Shown here in pieces: positions 49,182-62,900 of a DNA stretch of 64,000 nucleotides (positions are counted from its first letter, which is position 1; each line of letters begins with the position of its first letter). The position numbers were made by a program, and so were the translations under genes. Under the pieces are notes generated by a model that did no database searches, was not told the origin of the DNA, and was given only the letters and a program-made list of their open reading frames with translations. Source of the DNA: Psilocybe azurescens (Eukaryota; Basidiomycota; Agaricomycetes; Agaricales; Agrocybaceae); contig JAJIRX010000622.1 of NCBI GenBank assembly GCA_023853785.1, positions 62,001 through 126,000 on the forward strand. The letters run 5' to 3'.

Positions 49182-50581
49182 CTATCCTTTGGTAAATGTA
49201 TTCCGATCAGATGTCCAAAAGTCTGGATCCTCATCCACCAAAAGATCCAGTAGTGTGAAGAACGACGCGGCAGGGAATCCAACTACGTTGTTGTAATCTC
49301 CTTCAATTTTTCTAATCAATAATCCGCCTAATCCCTGTTTTATAAAATATACATCAGTATCAAAGGACGATATCTGAAAAATCGGAACTAACCTGGATAG
49401 CAAATCCTCCCGCACGATCAATACCTTCCCCACTGTCAACATATGCCTCAATGATATGCTTTGGGCTATCAACAAAGTGGACGAGAGTGCGTTCATCTAT
49501 CGATCTGGAAAAAGATGGGTGGGATACAGGAGTTAATATAATTAAGAGAGTTGCTCACTTGATATTGTACCCCGGAGCCGTAAGAATGGGATAGACTGTA
49601 CGATCGCGAGGTCATCAATATGTTCAATAGGGGCGATCAGAGTACTTGGTTTTGGAATGGATTCTGGAACAAGTTTTGGCGGAACCCGATTCTCAAAACA
49701 CACCAAAACCAACAGAGGTCAGAGTGGATGACTGAGAGTGATTTGACTCGGTTTCAAGTTGGGTTTTTGAAAAGGCAACGGTTTTTAAAACGGTTTTGGA
49801 GTTGGAATTGGATGGTTATTCGCAGACAAAACCCGTTCCAAAACCCATTTCAAAACTCGCCCATAAACGAGCACTCTGACCCTCCTAATATCGATGCAAG
49901 AGTCACTCACCGACAGTAACACCCGTTACAACCTCACAAACGTTCCCATTCAGGTCCAACAACATTCGCATATTATCCTCCTTCGACGAAGGTTTCTCGA
50001 GCAGCTCTTGTGGCACAGCAGGGAGCATCGAGTACGAGATATCGGAGGTGACCGGTTGTGGATGTGTTAGCACCACGGTATCAGCTATACAAACACTGCA
50101 ATCAGACAGCGTTCTCGTAGGTTAGCGTTTCAATCGACCTGCGATGACCAGATCAGGTGCATTATCAGGATCGTCCCTCTTCAGTTATCATCATCAGAAT
50201 GCATACATCGGATACTAGATGACGATGACTCCGCACCACAAGTTTCTCATAAACCTCAACGGCCTTATATGTCGCCGTCGCCACAGGGTATTCGTGAGGC
50301 TCTGGGAACTGACTGATATCCAGATCTTCCTCAAACTTCGAAGGTACAATATCAGGTGCAAGTCCCTTTATTCCAGTACAGAAAACACACAAGACGAGCA
50401 GCAGGACAAAATAATAATCTCGTAAGCTGCTAATCAGAAAAAGAGTTTCGTGATGGACACGCACAAAAGTGCGGAGAATGTCCTTTCTTCTGGGACTGTT
50501 GGAGGCGAGTACAATCCTTTTTCCCTTCATTTTTTCAATAGCCGGGACACGCAGAGCATGTGGAAGTATATGTTTCGACAT
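49182..50581 (-). CDS. Maf-family nucleotide pyrophosphatase
   Basis: Maf/ASMTL-like enzyme that hydrolyses non-canonical or dTTP/UTP-type nucleoside triphosphates to monophosphates, a cytosolic house-cleaning activity. Seven exons by eye: 50465-50581, 50237-50365, 50139-50178, 49911-50084, 49559-49595, 49393-49504 and 49182-49334, phases exact. The catalytic loop is GKRIVLASNSPRRKDIL; then VPSKFEEDLDISQFP, YPVATATYKAVEVYEKL, DLVIAADTVVL with the conserved D, NMRMLLDLNGNVCEVVTGV, DSGEGIDRAGGFAIQG and GLLIRKIEGDYNNVVGFP. All are expected in order. Normal length. The fourth intron (49596-49910, 315 nt) is five times longer than the others and is filled by a word-repeat patch. Confidence 0.92.
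49620..49885. repeat. Word-repeat patch (GTTTTGGAA type) inside a Maf intron
   Basis: TTGGTTTTGGAATGG, GGTTTTTAAAACGG, AAAACCCGTTCCAAAACCC and similar words in both orientations at irregular spacing. It lies entirely within the fourth intron of the Maf gene and accounts for its unusual length. Confidence 0.75.
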
Positions 50582-53500
50582 TGTCCTGGCAGAAAAGTTG
50601 TCAGACGACGTTGAGACGACGACGAAGGGGGATCAGATCTCAGGCTTTCCGGGCCAGAGTGCGGGTCGGATTCCGATTCGGAGTCCGCTCACATGCACGT
50701 GCACCAAATACTGACTGATTTTGCCGAACTCTTTGGAGGGTTAAAAATAGCCTGAGCGCTTCATTACATCTGCAAGTACAGCCTTTTTCTTGGTGGAGAT
50801 ATCGGTTTTTAAGACGGTCACCTTCGATAAAAAATTTAGAACGCTTCATTCGGAACTCAACTTTTGGTAAGTAATCCTACTCGAGTCTTTTCGTGGCCCT
50901 TCTAGTCTAGCGGCTTCTAGCTGCCTCCCGGCGTCGGAACCCCCTTAAACGCTAATTTAAAGTGGATGTTAATAGTTCGAGAGCACTAGTGGCTATTCAG
51001 ACTAGTCTGCTTGATATATAATAAGATAATGACACTGTCTTCTTGTCTAATGGCTATTGGAGGAGCTGGCTCAGAGAATAGTGACTGGTTTATCAATTAC
51101 GTTACAACTTCAAGTAAACCAACGATTACATCGTCTCTAGCTGCTCCAGAAGTATTTAACCACAGCCTTCTTTGAAAACCCTCAGCTGACCTCTAAGAGA
51201 CGAATATGACCGCCTGTACTTCAAGTCGACCGCGGCTACCGAAATAATAAGTTGCTACTACTTGACGCTGACCCAAGTGCTCGGGCAGTCTTTCACAGAT
51301 CAGCTCCTCACTGACACTGACAGACAGATCAGAAGACTCGACAGCCAATAATATTCCAAAACAAGCTTTTCTCCTACTCCGATACAACGCGAGAGGGAGT
51401 CTGCCTTCTAGTCGCTGCGAAAACGATCATCCTGAGAGCGAACGAGAAAATATAACAACGCCGCCTGACCCTGCAGGGCTATCTTCACATACTGGCTGAC
51501 GGCTACACGTCGAGAGTAAGACATTTACATTGAAAAACCTGTATAGATCACTACTGACTATACACTGAAGTGCACTAAACAAGGCAAGTAGAAACCCAGG
51601 CCTAGAATCTCCGAGGACGGCCCGTGGGGGACAGAGCACAGCACTGTTGGAAATAGATTGCGCCACACAGAATGCTTTAGATGCCACATGATGGGCAAGG
51701 ACCGCGTCGGGAAATGCAGTCCCCGGTCTAAACATAGCCTCCAAGCTCACCCATCATCATTCTCAGCACATAAGAGATCATGGGAAGCAAGAAGCGAAAC
51801 CGTCGGCGTGCCGCTCTATTTCTTTTTTCTTTCTTTTTTGATGTTGATGTACCAGCTCAAATGTCAAATAAAATAGAACGAGCCAGTTTATATGCCCCGT
51901 GGGCGGTAACATAAGAGGTTTATATGCATCATTCAAGTTCGTTCGGTTAAGGCGGATTAGTATGACATTATGTACAATCAATATCGTATTCAAATGAATA
52001 GACCGCACTGTTCGCGGGTAATGTCGAGAAAATTTATGATCTGAGGAACACACCGAATGCTGCTCCAAATGCCAAACGTGAAAAAAGACGCCCTATAATC
52101 GCTATTTCTCCTGATTGATAGATTAGAACGTATAGACTATGCTGTAAGTATTTATTGTGCCTTGGAGTTAAGTTACTCTATCAACCCCAGAGGGCGGACA
52201 CTTGCTGCTTTCTCATAAAGTTTTGTGTCACCCGCCTCCAGAGCCTCGATATAGCGGTGTCCTATCGCTAAATGCAGTTCTCCAAGCTATTCTGGAGTCT
52301 GGGCCTTGACAGAGATGCGTCAGAAAGAACGTCATTCGGAGAGGATGAGACCAAGATGGCTATATGACCATTCAGTCTCATCCCCAGTTTTTCTCAAGGC
52401 AGGTATTGTTACGTTCGGAATTTCCGGTCCAAATTTCCAAAGAAGATCATTGCGTGATTCAGCGATCAAACCTTGCCTCGTCTAACTATAGACATGTTTA
52501 ATTTCATATTCCCGAATAAAGCCGCCTTTAGACTCTATGAAGTGGGTTTATAGGAATCTGAATGAATACAATGTCGGAGACGACCGATTTACCCACAACA
52601 GTAAATCCCTCGTTCGGAGCCGTGGAGATGAGTAGGGGCTGCAACACAAATCTTCATGTTCAAATACATATGGGGCCGGATAAAAGCAAGCAAAATATCC
52701 GCTGTAGGGTACCCCAGGTGCTCGAAGCCTCTGCCAACTCCTTCATGTGCTTTATGGGCACAAACAATCAAAATGTCACTCGGTTGTCGCGACGTTTGTG
52801 ATCATGATCAAAAGGACATGGACATGGCACGAGCGCGGGATCCGGGACCGCATATATAGGTCTGTATGGTAACTGAAAGCGTCGATCAAACACATTCCCA
52901 AAGACGTTTGCACGAGGACTGATCCTACTCGGGGTCATCCGTAAGAGCCGGGGGCGGCATATACGAGAGGGAAAAAATCTTCAAAAAAAAAACATAACAA
53001 CATCCCCTCGCTCCTCGGCACCGAGCATTTTGTGGATGACGATTTATATTGGCTTAAGCGTGTCCAACAGTCGACCGTTGCCCAGACCTCCGGTGTGGGA
53101 TCGACCTCATGACCGAGGTTTGCTGTATTTTGTCCAGTTATCGGATAACAAGGTGTAAAATTCGGAAATCAACGTTGTAATTAGAAGCAATGCTGGGCCA
53201 GCCAAAACAATCAGCGGGGAGTTTGAACGGCACGATATCAAAAAACGCAAATAGACCAATAGGCTGGTACCTTATAGGAGCTCCGAATCCAAGAAACTGA
53301 AGCCTTTACGAGAGTTCGGCGTGGTAAAACACTCATATCTCGACGGCAGAGGTCGACGTCCGATTGAATTGACGAAAGAGCTTCTCCATGGTTAAACGTT
53401 TTCGACGACAGCCCAATGGTTGAGGCCAAGAACCTGGATTCTGGTCTGGATGGACAGTGAAACAAACGTCACATAGAAGTATATGCATCCCACGTACATG

Positions 53501-54199
53501 ATTTATACCCCGGTTTTTGCAAGTGGGTAGGTTCGCGGCGGCCTGAAATGAAACAGCTGACCTTCAAGTTTCCCCAAAACATGGAAATGGCATATGGCTT
53601 GCCGCCGGCGGGACAGCAAGGTCGAGTTATATAGGCACTATGAGAACCGTGACTATTGTTTCAATTCGTCGGCCGCCGAGCTAATATGTATGGCTATAAA
53701 ATGTCAGTTTTATTGCAACAATGCCATTGTTGAAAGGCTTTGAAAGGCCTGGGTAAGAGTGTACGACCACACGGTCGTTCATTGACATGAGTGAACTTGT
53801 ACCACTTTTGTAAGGATGCCCAAGCAAGGCATCGAAGGAACACAACACATTCCACAAGAAAGATAATGACATTTGTCACAAGATGTGGATATGACACAGT
53901 GTCGAAGAGAACTCTGAATGATTCTTGAGATAAAACAAACATGGCATTTAAACAGGCTGCTTACACGAATAGAAGTAATATTTAAGTGAAGCAAGTAGCA
54001 CATATCCACTGGGAAGGCAAGAACAATGGTTCAGCGTAAATGATCAAGAAAAAGGTGGAGCAGAGAGCTTACAAGTAGATAGTCTGAAAGCAGCTGGCGC
54101 GTTAGGATGTCGCTATGGCCGACACCTAACCGAGGAGTCCGGAGAACCCATTATTAGATGTGAAAAGGAAGTCTGCAAGTCGAAAAGGATGACGATACC
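50582..54199. other. Long gene-less stretch
   Basis: About 3.6 kb without a gene I can support. Frames on both strands are below 110 codons with no recognisable motif and no exon-like neighbours. An A run at 52983-52991. Possibly old, decayed sequence. Confidence 0.5.
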
Positions 54200-55022
54200 T
54201 TATGCCTTACATTCCTTCTTATGTTTCGGCCAGTCCAGCTTCTGGCAAGCGCGGGATGAAGCAGGGCAATACTCGGTCTTCTTGCATTTTCCACAGGTGA
54301 GAAGTCTCCGCCGTCACGCCCGCAGAGCAGACGGCACAAAGCTCCTTTTACTTTCCTCTTTTCATTCTCCTTCTTAATCACAGATTTCCACCATGGATTC
54401 CAAAGCAGTGGATGCCTTCTCGCGGCCGGTATGGTCGAAGACTGTGACTATCTCGGATGCAACTGCAGCACTATATCTATTCCTGCGATTGACATCTCCA
54501 CCTGCGTCATAGAGCAGCTGGGCGTATTCGAGTTCGAAGCTCGGTTTGGTTGAGAAACAGTGCGACAGAGCAGTTGTACCTGACAGATCCGTTCCGTCTA
54601 TCGCTACTTTCGCTTCGATATATAAATTAGCAAAATTAAAATGAGCTATCTTTTGAACCGGGAGTATTTGCATGACAACTCCTAGAAGATTATAAATGAG
54701 TGTTTCTGTGGGGCCCATCGAAGAGAGGCGTAATGCTCAGCGATATTCACCAGGGCATCTTCATCCCCGAAGCCTTCGTCTTTTCAGCCAGAAGCCTTCC
54801 GTAGTCCATCATAACATAGTCGAGATTTCGCATAAGCAATGCCTTCCCGAGGTCGTCAAGGTCGCGCTGAGATTCCATGCGTTTGGTTATACTAAACCGC
54901 ATGAGTTGCATCAATTCATGGCCCTTCAAGACTTTGTTTGTTTGCTTCAACTGTTCCAGTGGCCTGATCAAAGGTGTTACAACAAAGCCAGGTCTATATA
55001 GGGATACGAGTGCACTTGCCTT
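54200..55022 (-). pseudogene. MYND zinc-finger/ankyrin-type protein, degraded
   Basis: Segments of an Agaricomycete MYND-finger family are present in order: LIRPLEQLKQTNKVLKGHEL, MQLMRFSITKRMESQRDLDD, LGKALLMRNLDYVMMDYGR; then PVQKIAHFNFANLYIEAKVA with IDGTDLSGTTALSHCFSTKP and YAQLLYDAGGDVNRRNRY (an ankyrin-like repeat); then LCAVC followed by LLTCGKCKKTEYCPASSRAC and QKLDWPKHKKECKA-stop, the zinc ligands of a MYND finger. The link between blocks one and two contains a stop after KMPW, the ankyrin-to-MYND section is much shorter than usual, and the MYND finger needs a one-base insertion-type frame change. The 5' end is not found. I read this as a decayed gene, though unusual splicing could explain part of it. 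Confidence 0.6.
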
Positions 55023-55577
55023 CCTTCGTCAGTAAGGTTGCCGTTTGCCAATTGACCGAAACGCCTCTTCAACACTGTTTCGTTTCAACTCAAATTGTTT
55101 TTGTTCGTTGTAATGGTTCGGAGCGCGTTCAGCAGGCTTTTTCTTTTATATTCCTTGTTTAAAAAAACCAGATGGATGAATGAGTTGAAAATAAAGGTCC
55201 AAGACAAGGAAGTTTAAAACACAAAAGACAGACAAAAGAGTGATCTTGAATTGAACAGCAGAGCGACATCGAAGAGGCGCGACAATCACGTGATCGTGTA
55301 GATCACATAGTGTAATTAAATGTCTCAAGTCTCAAGCAGTCATTCAATTTCGAAAGCTTCCTCCCTGGAGCCAGTCAAACGAATGTATACCTGTCAAAAA
55401 AAAGACACACCAATTATCTTATATACGAGACAAAAGAATCGAAAGCGACGAGAAAACAGATATACAAATTATTTAGTAATGTAAACCGGGTTGACACCAA
55501 CATGGAGATAAAAATACGGAAATCATCAGATAAAAAGCAACCTACATCTATACAACCCAAGGAAGACAAAGGCAGTT
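55023..55577. other. Intergenic region
   Basis: Missing 5' end of the MYND gene would lie here, but no convincing exon is seen. AATCACGTGATC, a palindrome containing CACGTG, lies at about 55286-55297. Confidence 0.45.
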
Positions 55578-56474
55578 TCAACCAATAACTTCTGAAAGTT
55601 CTCCACTTTCCACCATCTCCTGAACAATATCTAGCCCACCAACCAATTCGCCATTGACAATTAACTGAGGGAAGGTTGGCCAGTCGTTCAGAACTTTCAA
55701 TCCTGGAACAAGATTAATCTCACCCTCAATCATCGGAAATATACCACAGACGAACCTTGTCGCACACTTTCATCGGACAAAATATCGAAATGAGTGAAAC
55801 TGATGTTTTTGTCGTTCAGCAGCCCAGAGATTTTGCGCGAAAATCCGCATCGTGGAGCTTCCGGTGTGCCTTTCATGAAGAGGACCACCTTGCTCTGGTT
55901 CATTAGGCCCCGGAGCCGGTCGTTCAGCTCATCAGGCGTCTCGGATTTATCTTGGTACTCGAGTCCTGATGGTACCACCGTAGGCGCTTTTGCAGGAACA
56001 TTGTCTGTCCGAGACAGTGGATTGTATTGAGGGCTAGTGGCGTATTTCGCAACGGATGTGGTCAGAGCAGGTGCATCGGCGCCGGAGATTCGATCAAGGA
56101 GAGTGTGTCCCTAGATATCAATATTAAACCCTATATTTTAGTATATATGAAGGAAACGTACTCGAAGAATGACAAATGCAGGTACTGCTTCGATTTCGAA
56201 CGATTCGGTAATGTCTTGCTGTGACTCAGCTTCAACCTAGGCGTGAGCCGTCAGACAAAGATGGAAGGAGAGCCATTATACCGTAGATACACACCTGTAG
56301 GAATAAAGCAGTAGGATATTTCTTGGACAACTCCGCCGTGACCTCGTTCATCTGTTTGCATGGCTCCGCCCATTCCGCCCAGAAGTTGATGACTGACACC
56401 CTATTGAGATCCGCCGACAAAAGTTCCTGGAATTGCGTCGAAGATTGTACTTCAATAAAGTTTGAGCTCGACAT
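55578..56474 (-). CDS. Monothiol glutaredoxin Grx3/Grx4 (PICOT type)
   Basis: Start [19 protein letters not shown] at 56474. An N-terminal thioredoxin-like domain has [17 protein letters not shown], with the single Cys usual in this class, then [14 protein letters not shown] linker ([15 protein letters not shown]) leads to the glutaredoxin domain: [20 protein letters not shown] with the CGFS active site, [29 protein letters not shown] and [13 protein letters not shown], ending SEVIG-stop. Three introns have clean signals and exact phases. The protein binds a bridging iron-sulfur cluster with glutathione and regulates iron sensing and Fe-S delivery in cytosol and nucleus. About 240 residues, normal for a one-Grx-domain fungal member. 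Not damaged. Confidence 0.93.
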
Positions 56475-59400
56475 CGTGAAGGAAGAGAAGAAAAATGAGT
56501 ACTTTGTTCCCGGAGAGCGATGAGAACTGGTCTTTCCGTCCCCGAGCAAGTTTTGTAATCCATTTGTCGTTATCGGATAAGATGACGCTATTCGGATCTT
56601 GCCGGTGTGTCCAATCTTGATGCTTTGGTCGCTCGCACACACTTGTGGGAATAGCGCCTTCAGTTCGACTCCCCGACGTGCAAAATCATATTTTGCGTTT
56701 GAAATTCAAAGCACTGTCGACCCAATGCTGCTTTTTTTAGAGTGTTTTGGCTCTGTAAGCCACTCATCTCATCCACTCTCTGCTTGTGTATATACAGGTA
56801 ATGCCAGTGCAGCTCCGAATGGCGTGAGACTAGTTACTTGATGGATAACCTTGCGATAACCAGTAACCACCAGTAACTTTTAACTATAACCATCACTGCA
56901 ACGTATAATCTTAATCAATAACTGCTCAACACTGAGTTGGTTACCGCACCGGTCGGAGGGAGATGAGTAGAGACTTGGACTTTCTGCTGCACGGTAAAAA
57001 GACTCACGGCACGAGCGTTCTGTGGATATCGGGCATTCGAGGTTGTTCTTCCGGAAAAAAAATTCTGTCTTTCAAGCTGGTTGGATGCCCTGTCAACGAA
57101 TCTCGAAGAAACGTTGCTCTGCCTAGCAATTCTTGGACTGTATGACTGTAACTTTCTGGAAGCCTGCGAGGTTTGAACTTCAAGTCGTGTTCCAGACTGT
57201 CCACCTCTCCCGGGGATTCTATATTAGTTTTCATTGCGCCTTTCCTTCTTATTCCCAAGCCTTATGATATCCTTTTAATACATGCTCAGGAAAGGTGAGC
57301 GACCCACTTCACCCTATCTTCTCAGAAAACATACCCACGTCATGCCATGAGCAAATGAAAATTTAGGTAAACTATCTCGTACATTTTTGACAGGACTATC
57401 TGTGTTGAACATTTTCTTCTAATCTAGGACTTACTAGGATCTCTCCGGCTCAGTTGCATTTGAACTCAGACATGTGCTCAGTTATCCGCTGTCTAGATTA
57501 CTTCTAGAGTAAGCGATATATCATCTATGTCCCAGAGAAATACCCTACTGACGACCACATAAATGATGCTCAAAGCGGAAAATCACAACGACACAGGTGT
57601 GCGAAGCATCCCATTTTGTTTCAGGCACTCCGTGCGCTCCCTCTCTACCCCCACTGCGTTGCCAGAGGTCAAACGCCGGACAGAACTTGCCAAAATACTG
57701 CGAACGTCTCGAGGATCTGCAAATAACTATTTAACTCTTTCCAATATTGAAGTAAAGAACTGGAAGACTTTGCAAGTAAAGTAATCTAACATCTTTTCAG
57801 GATCAGAATTCAAAGTTTTAATTAACGCCAACAGACAAGTACCCTGGTAGTAGCCCCTTTCGCGGATAGTGCCACTCACAGGCTTTCACAGGCACATAGA
57901 GAAATATATCATCGGCAAAGCGAAGTTGCCAATATCTTTGTGATTTCTCTTTCCCCGATCTTTCAAGCATTCAAGAACGTTCGAGAAAGTATAACCCCAC
58001 TAAACCTTGAGCTCTAAGAGCGTGGGTACCCTCGTTGCAAAGGACGACCAGGGAGCCGTGGCCATATCAGGGCATTGTCCCCCTGCTTGGTACCAATGTT
58101 CCCAAGAAACCTCATGCGCGTTTAATTTTGCTTCAAGGGAATCGTATCTAACCGGTCGTCAGGCTTCATGTTTAAGGCAATCTCCGTCCGTGATTTGACA
58201 CTTGGGTGAGCGGTAAAATCATGAGTAGGGCGTCCATTTTCCGGAAGAATCTCACCTCAGTTAGAATATAGATCTGATACAGCTAGCAGAACGAGGGGTG
58301 TACAGGTATGCTATTCTATGAAAACCCATTGTTTCACGGAAACTTCACCGTGTGCCCGTCGAGTTCAGTTGAGGGTTCATCATTAGTGGTCCAAAAATAA
58401 TGCGACCCTACTATTTGGTGCAGAACTGTACATACCTTCGAGGCTTTTATCGGATAATTAATGAAACACTTCATCCTATTATCAGAGCCTGATTTAATTG
58501 TGAGATGGTAATAGGAACTCCTAAATTGCCAAGTCATTTCCTAATATGGTATTTGATTAATTAATGCATGATCTTCGTAGAAGCGGGAGAATATTCTATG
58601 ACTCGTTGATGGCTTAAGGGGTTGAAATACGCAGTGGTTCATCTTCATATTCCCTGTGGCAGCGTCTTTAATTCATCTTAACGACTTCTCGTGGTTGGTC
58701 ATTGAAGTTGTATTTACCGAGCAATAGCCCGTACCGAAAAGGATTGATTTGAAGCGGTGACCTTGCGTGTGATAGTCGTGCAGGAGCCTTGTCTATGCCA
58801 GTTGTACCCTGGTAGCGCTTTCTGACGACACAGACTAGTCTAGGCCATTCAGACTACCGTAACTGGCACTTGCGAAAGATTTAGGTCCCACATTCTATCT
58901 GGCTAATACCTGGTGATCTCCTAATGAATAACCACGGTGACCAAAGGCGCCCGGAAGAATTTCCGATAACTGTCCCTTTACCCGACACACCGCGTTGGAT
59001 ATCGTTCCCCAAGAGTACGACGAGGGATATCAGGGGATTCCTACACACTCTATTTGCTCTATTTGAAGCACTATGTGTAAATCACTAGACACTCGGAAGA
59101 TAGATTTGCAGGAAGCAGGTCTCCCCTTGCCAATGTTTCTCAGGATCAGACATAGACAGATTCAGCACATACTCCCACAATAAGATCACTCTGAACAAAA
59201 AGATATTATAGGCACAAGGCGGTCTGTCTTCCCATAAGCATAAGCACCAGAGAGCTTACGCCATTAAAAGTTGCAAATACCTTGGGGAGTCCGCAGAGGT
59301 GCCGGGTCACCCCAGGTCCCACTGGGCACGTAAGTCTCGACAAATCCGACCGACCGCCGACCACGAGGTTCAGGTGACCTGTTTCACCGGCGGAAAGAAT

Positions 59401-59991
59401 GAATAGCTACTAAGTTGTAAAGCATTTCCACTAAAAACAGGGAGCAGTTCTGCGAAATTATTTTGCAAGACCTATTCTGCCATCACCCACTGTTTCTTGT
59501 CATAGGGTCCATACGCCAATGGCATACCTAGTTGGTTCTACTTACTATCAGTTCAAGGGTTTCGCGGAGGCACAGATCGACTTAGTAGAGATCTGGCATA
59601 GGAACGTAGAAAAAACCCTCCATATGTCAGATGGCGATAGTCATTCGTGCAAAGGTAAGAATCTGAGATGAACTCAGAACATCCACGATAATTGCCACGA
59701 GAGACATAAAGTGGATCCTGCAAGAAAATTTGTACATAAGAAATTTAAAGATGGGGTTGACCACGGTTCGTGGTACTACCCTGGACTCCCCACCGGACCA
59801 ATCTTGAAGAGTAAGACCCGACGCCACAGATTTAAATTGAGAGTGCTTAACATGAACCGGCATTAGGGAAGATATCAAACATACATTTCGGCACATGCTA
59901 ACCTATGTTGACGGAGGAAAGACGATTGGAAAACGAAAAGAAAGCGTCATGAGCACGCAAATAGCACTTACAACAACATCAGAGGAACATA
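56475..59991. other. Long gene-less stretch
   Basis: No gene supported in 3.5 kb. Frames such as plus 57563-57784 and minus 57004-57258 and 59627-59896 show no family motif or linked exons. The left end includes the Grx3/4 promoter. Confidence 0.5.
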
Positions 59992-62900
59992 TCAATGAGA
60001 ACCAAACCAGTCGGATGCCCGGTCAACCAGATCGGCTTTTTTCCAGAAACCGACTCTCCCTTTGACTTCAAAAAGTCCTGGTTCGCAAGTAGTGTGATTT
60101 CAGCAAAAGACCCGCTTTTGATTGGAGATTATACGTACCTTCAATTGATCCACGCGTAGCTATCAAAACAACGTATTATTGCTCGACTCAATCAAATGTG
60201 AAAATTATCAGATACCTTGGCATGTGTGCCGTTATCGTACATGCTCCTGATTTCTGCTTCACCAAGGGCGACATCCTGATTTGTCTTTACAAACGATATC
60301 AGTAATGTTTAAGGTAGAAGGTATGTACGAACCGCTTTACGCTTCTGCCCTGTAGCCGGAACAACTACATTAATGGATGGATCCTCAGTTAGGGCTATTT
60401 TCCAATCTTTCATCAGTTTGCCGGCGCGCTGGTATGAACGAAAAGGACGGGATTTGATTATCAAACAAAAATGGAATGCAAAGCGTAGATAACTCTTACG
60501 GACCTTGTGCATCGCATCCACTTTGGGTTCTGTTAAGTCCTCGAATGAATCGGGATCATATTCCTCCCTGAAGGCGCTCGCTTGAAGTTGCTCGTTATGA
60601 TACGCAAGTGCTTTGAGGAAGGGGGTCAATCCAGCGAAACGGCGATCAAAGAACGCTAAACAAGAGGAGTATTTACCAGGATTGGGAAAAGAGTCGGGCT
60701 CGTATGTCCCCTTCTTCATTGTCAGTTTATCGATCCATGCTAGAGCGGCAGTCTTCATTTCTTTTGAGGCTGTTTCAGAGCAATGCAGATCAATGAAAAC
60801 TTGCTGGTTATAATCATCCAAAAATAGACCATACTTCGCATCGACTCTTCAATTGCCGCCGCTCGAATATCGTCGGCAAATGGGAGCTGAATAAGGTGAA
60901 ATCCCGCTGGGTCATCCCAGTCAGACGCCTCTCCCTTCTCTTCCTAAACATGATATCAGGGTAACACAATACGATAGGCTTAGAGATAACTGAACCTGTG
61001 GCAACAATGCACAGAAGACGGGCGATGCATTGCGCCTGGTAAGACAAAGGGCGATACCAATCTTTCCCTTCTCGATCATCGATTTAAGCAATGCGCTGAA
61101 GGTACGCTTGCTACCTGAATAGGACTAAAAAGAGGTAAAAGGAGAATAAACATGTATAAAATAGGCGTCGAGGCGGTCTACCATTTGGCGTACCATTTCA
61201 TCTGGATATATGAATTGCGAATGCTTCACATTGTCTTCAAGCTGGAGCTCGGCACGGTCCTTAAAGCCCAGAAGCTTTATGCCTGAAGACGGGGCTTTGA
61301 ATTAGGACATTAGCGCTGTAGCTTTATACTAACCTGGTTCAAGACCCAGTGTGCGGAAAGAACGAATATCTTCAGCCGTAAAAAAAGGCTAAAAAATAAA
61401 TGAGTTGCAGTTATCATACACTTCCAAGAATAACGTACACGTTGTCCAGCCTTGACAACGCGTGCCCCAAATCCGCCGGTGATTTCTTCATCGTTATCTT
61501 CGTCGTCGTTTGCGGCTCCGACTTCAGGCTTGGATGCGCCCATGCCCAGGTCGGGTCCGTATACAATTTTGTTTTGTCTACCTCTTTCTGATTTCCCTGG
61601 ATCGGAACTCATTATTAACAATATGTCTTTGAGACGGACTGGTTCGAACCTCTTCGGCATAGATCGTTCGGGACGTGGCGACTTTAAGTTCATTGTCGAC
61701 ATCAGCAAAGTATTTATATGTTCCTTTCTTTTGTTCTGTGACTAAACCGTATCTGCGAGACGTCAGCTTATTGTCAGAAAAAATATTTATATGGAAGATA
61801 TACCCTTTGATGCCTATCGTAAAGCCGTCTGCCAGCTGAAATGGGACACTGAATTGTGCTCGCTTAGGAACTTCGTGGAAACGCATCTGAGATAGAAGAT
61901 CCTCAATCCTTGATATTGATATCGACTCTGGGAGAATTGAAGCATCCTTTTGGAGTTCCTCCTCGTCCTCGAGGTCTGTGGGGAGCAAGATGGACTTTTG
62001 GAACGTCTTAACGAGACCAAATATAATAGCGATCAAAGATGCGACTAACAGAGTAGAATTTCGATGCGTTGAATCCTTTCTCACCCGCGCTGATGAAGAA
62101 GGGTTCTACCGTGACACCGGCTTGTGTTAGGTCCTGTGATCGAATTGAATTACCTTTGCATGGAAAGTGGTAAGTGAGATAGCTCACAATCAAGGTTGTG
62201 CGTGCGGAAATAGTCAGTTGCTTGCTGCCAACGTTGGAATGGGGGTCATCCTCGTCCGTGATCAGAAATACGCGCTTGGAAGCGGTCTTTGGTGCACTTC
62301 ATAATTTGTTCAGCATTTATCAGCAAAAGAACACTTTTCCTAACCCATCTCGTATTATCCAATTACAACTGGTGAAAACGTCGCCCATCGGAACTCGGTC
62401 GGTAATTAGAGGCGGAAATGTCTTTCTCAACTCATCAAGATCTTCTCGCGCAGCTTCATAATAGTTTAAGCGATCCACAACTAAATTACGAAGATAAAGA
62501 CGAACCATCCAGTAACTGTATTAGTTCTTGAATCTTTGGGGCGCTGAGAGGGGATATAGGTTGGAATAAAAATGTGTTCTTCTTGATTTCAGAGCCTTCA
62601 CTTCTGTTTGTCTCCGATCTCCTAGTCTTCACGAATACACTCAGGTTACTCAGGGGTCTAGGCGTCAAAGCTTGTTCTCACTGTATTGAAAAGCATAATT
62701 CCAACCGAGTCATTAGGGCCGACTATGATCTTCTTCTTCTGAATTTGCGTGGCTGCTTCCAGAGCCGTAAAGAGGTGGCATGTTTTGACGTCTTCATACT
62801 TCGGGTCGTCATATGGCTCCAACATAGACTCGGAACAGTCAATGCAAAAAGAATCACGTCCCTCTTTGTATCAAACATCTAATGCGACGGACAGAATCAC

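Noticed and set aside
60640..60710. In-frame extra peptide (GKYSSCLAFFDRRFAG) in Ku70
   Set aside because: It is an intron that happens to be open: removing it from gtaaat to ctcaaag joins FPNP to ALAYHNEQL as in the family.
61570..61625. A further homopolymer slip in Ku70 near the KIVYGPDLG block
   Set aside because: A 46-nt intron (gtccgt to atccag) gives the correct frame without any added base.
61814..62020. Extra minus frames inside Ku70 and other genes
   Set aside because: Shadows of coding exons in other frames with no family motif.
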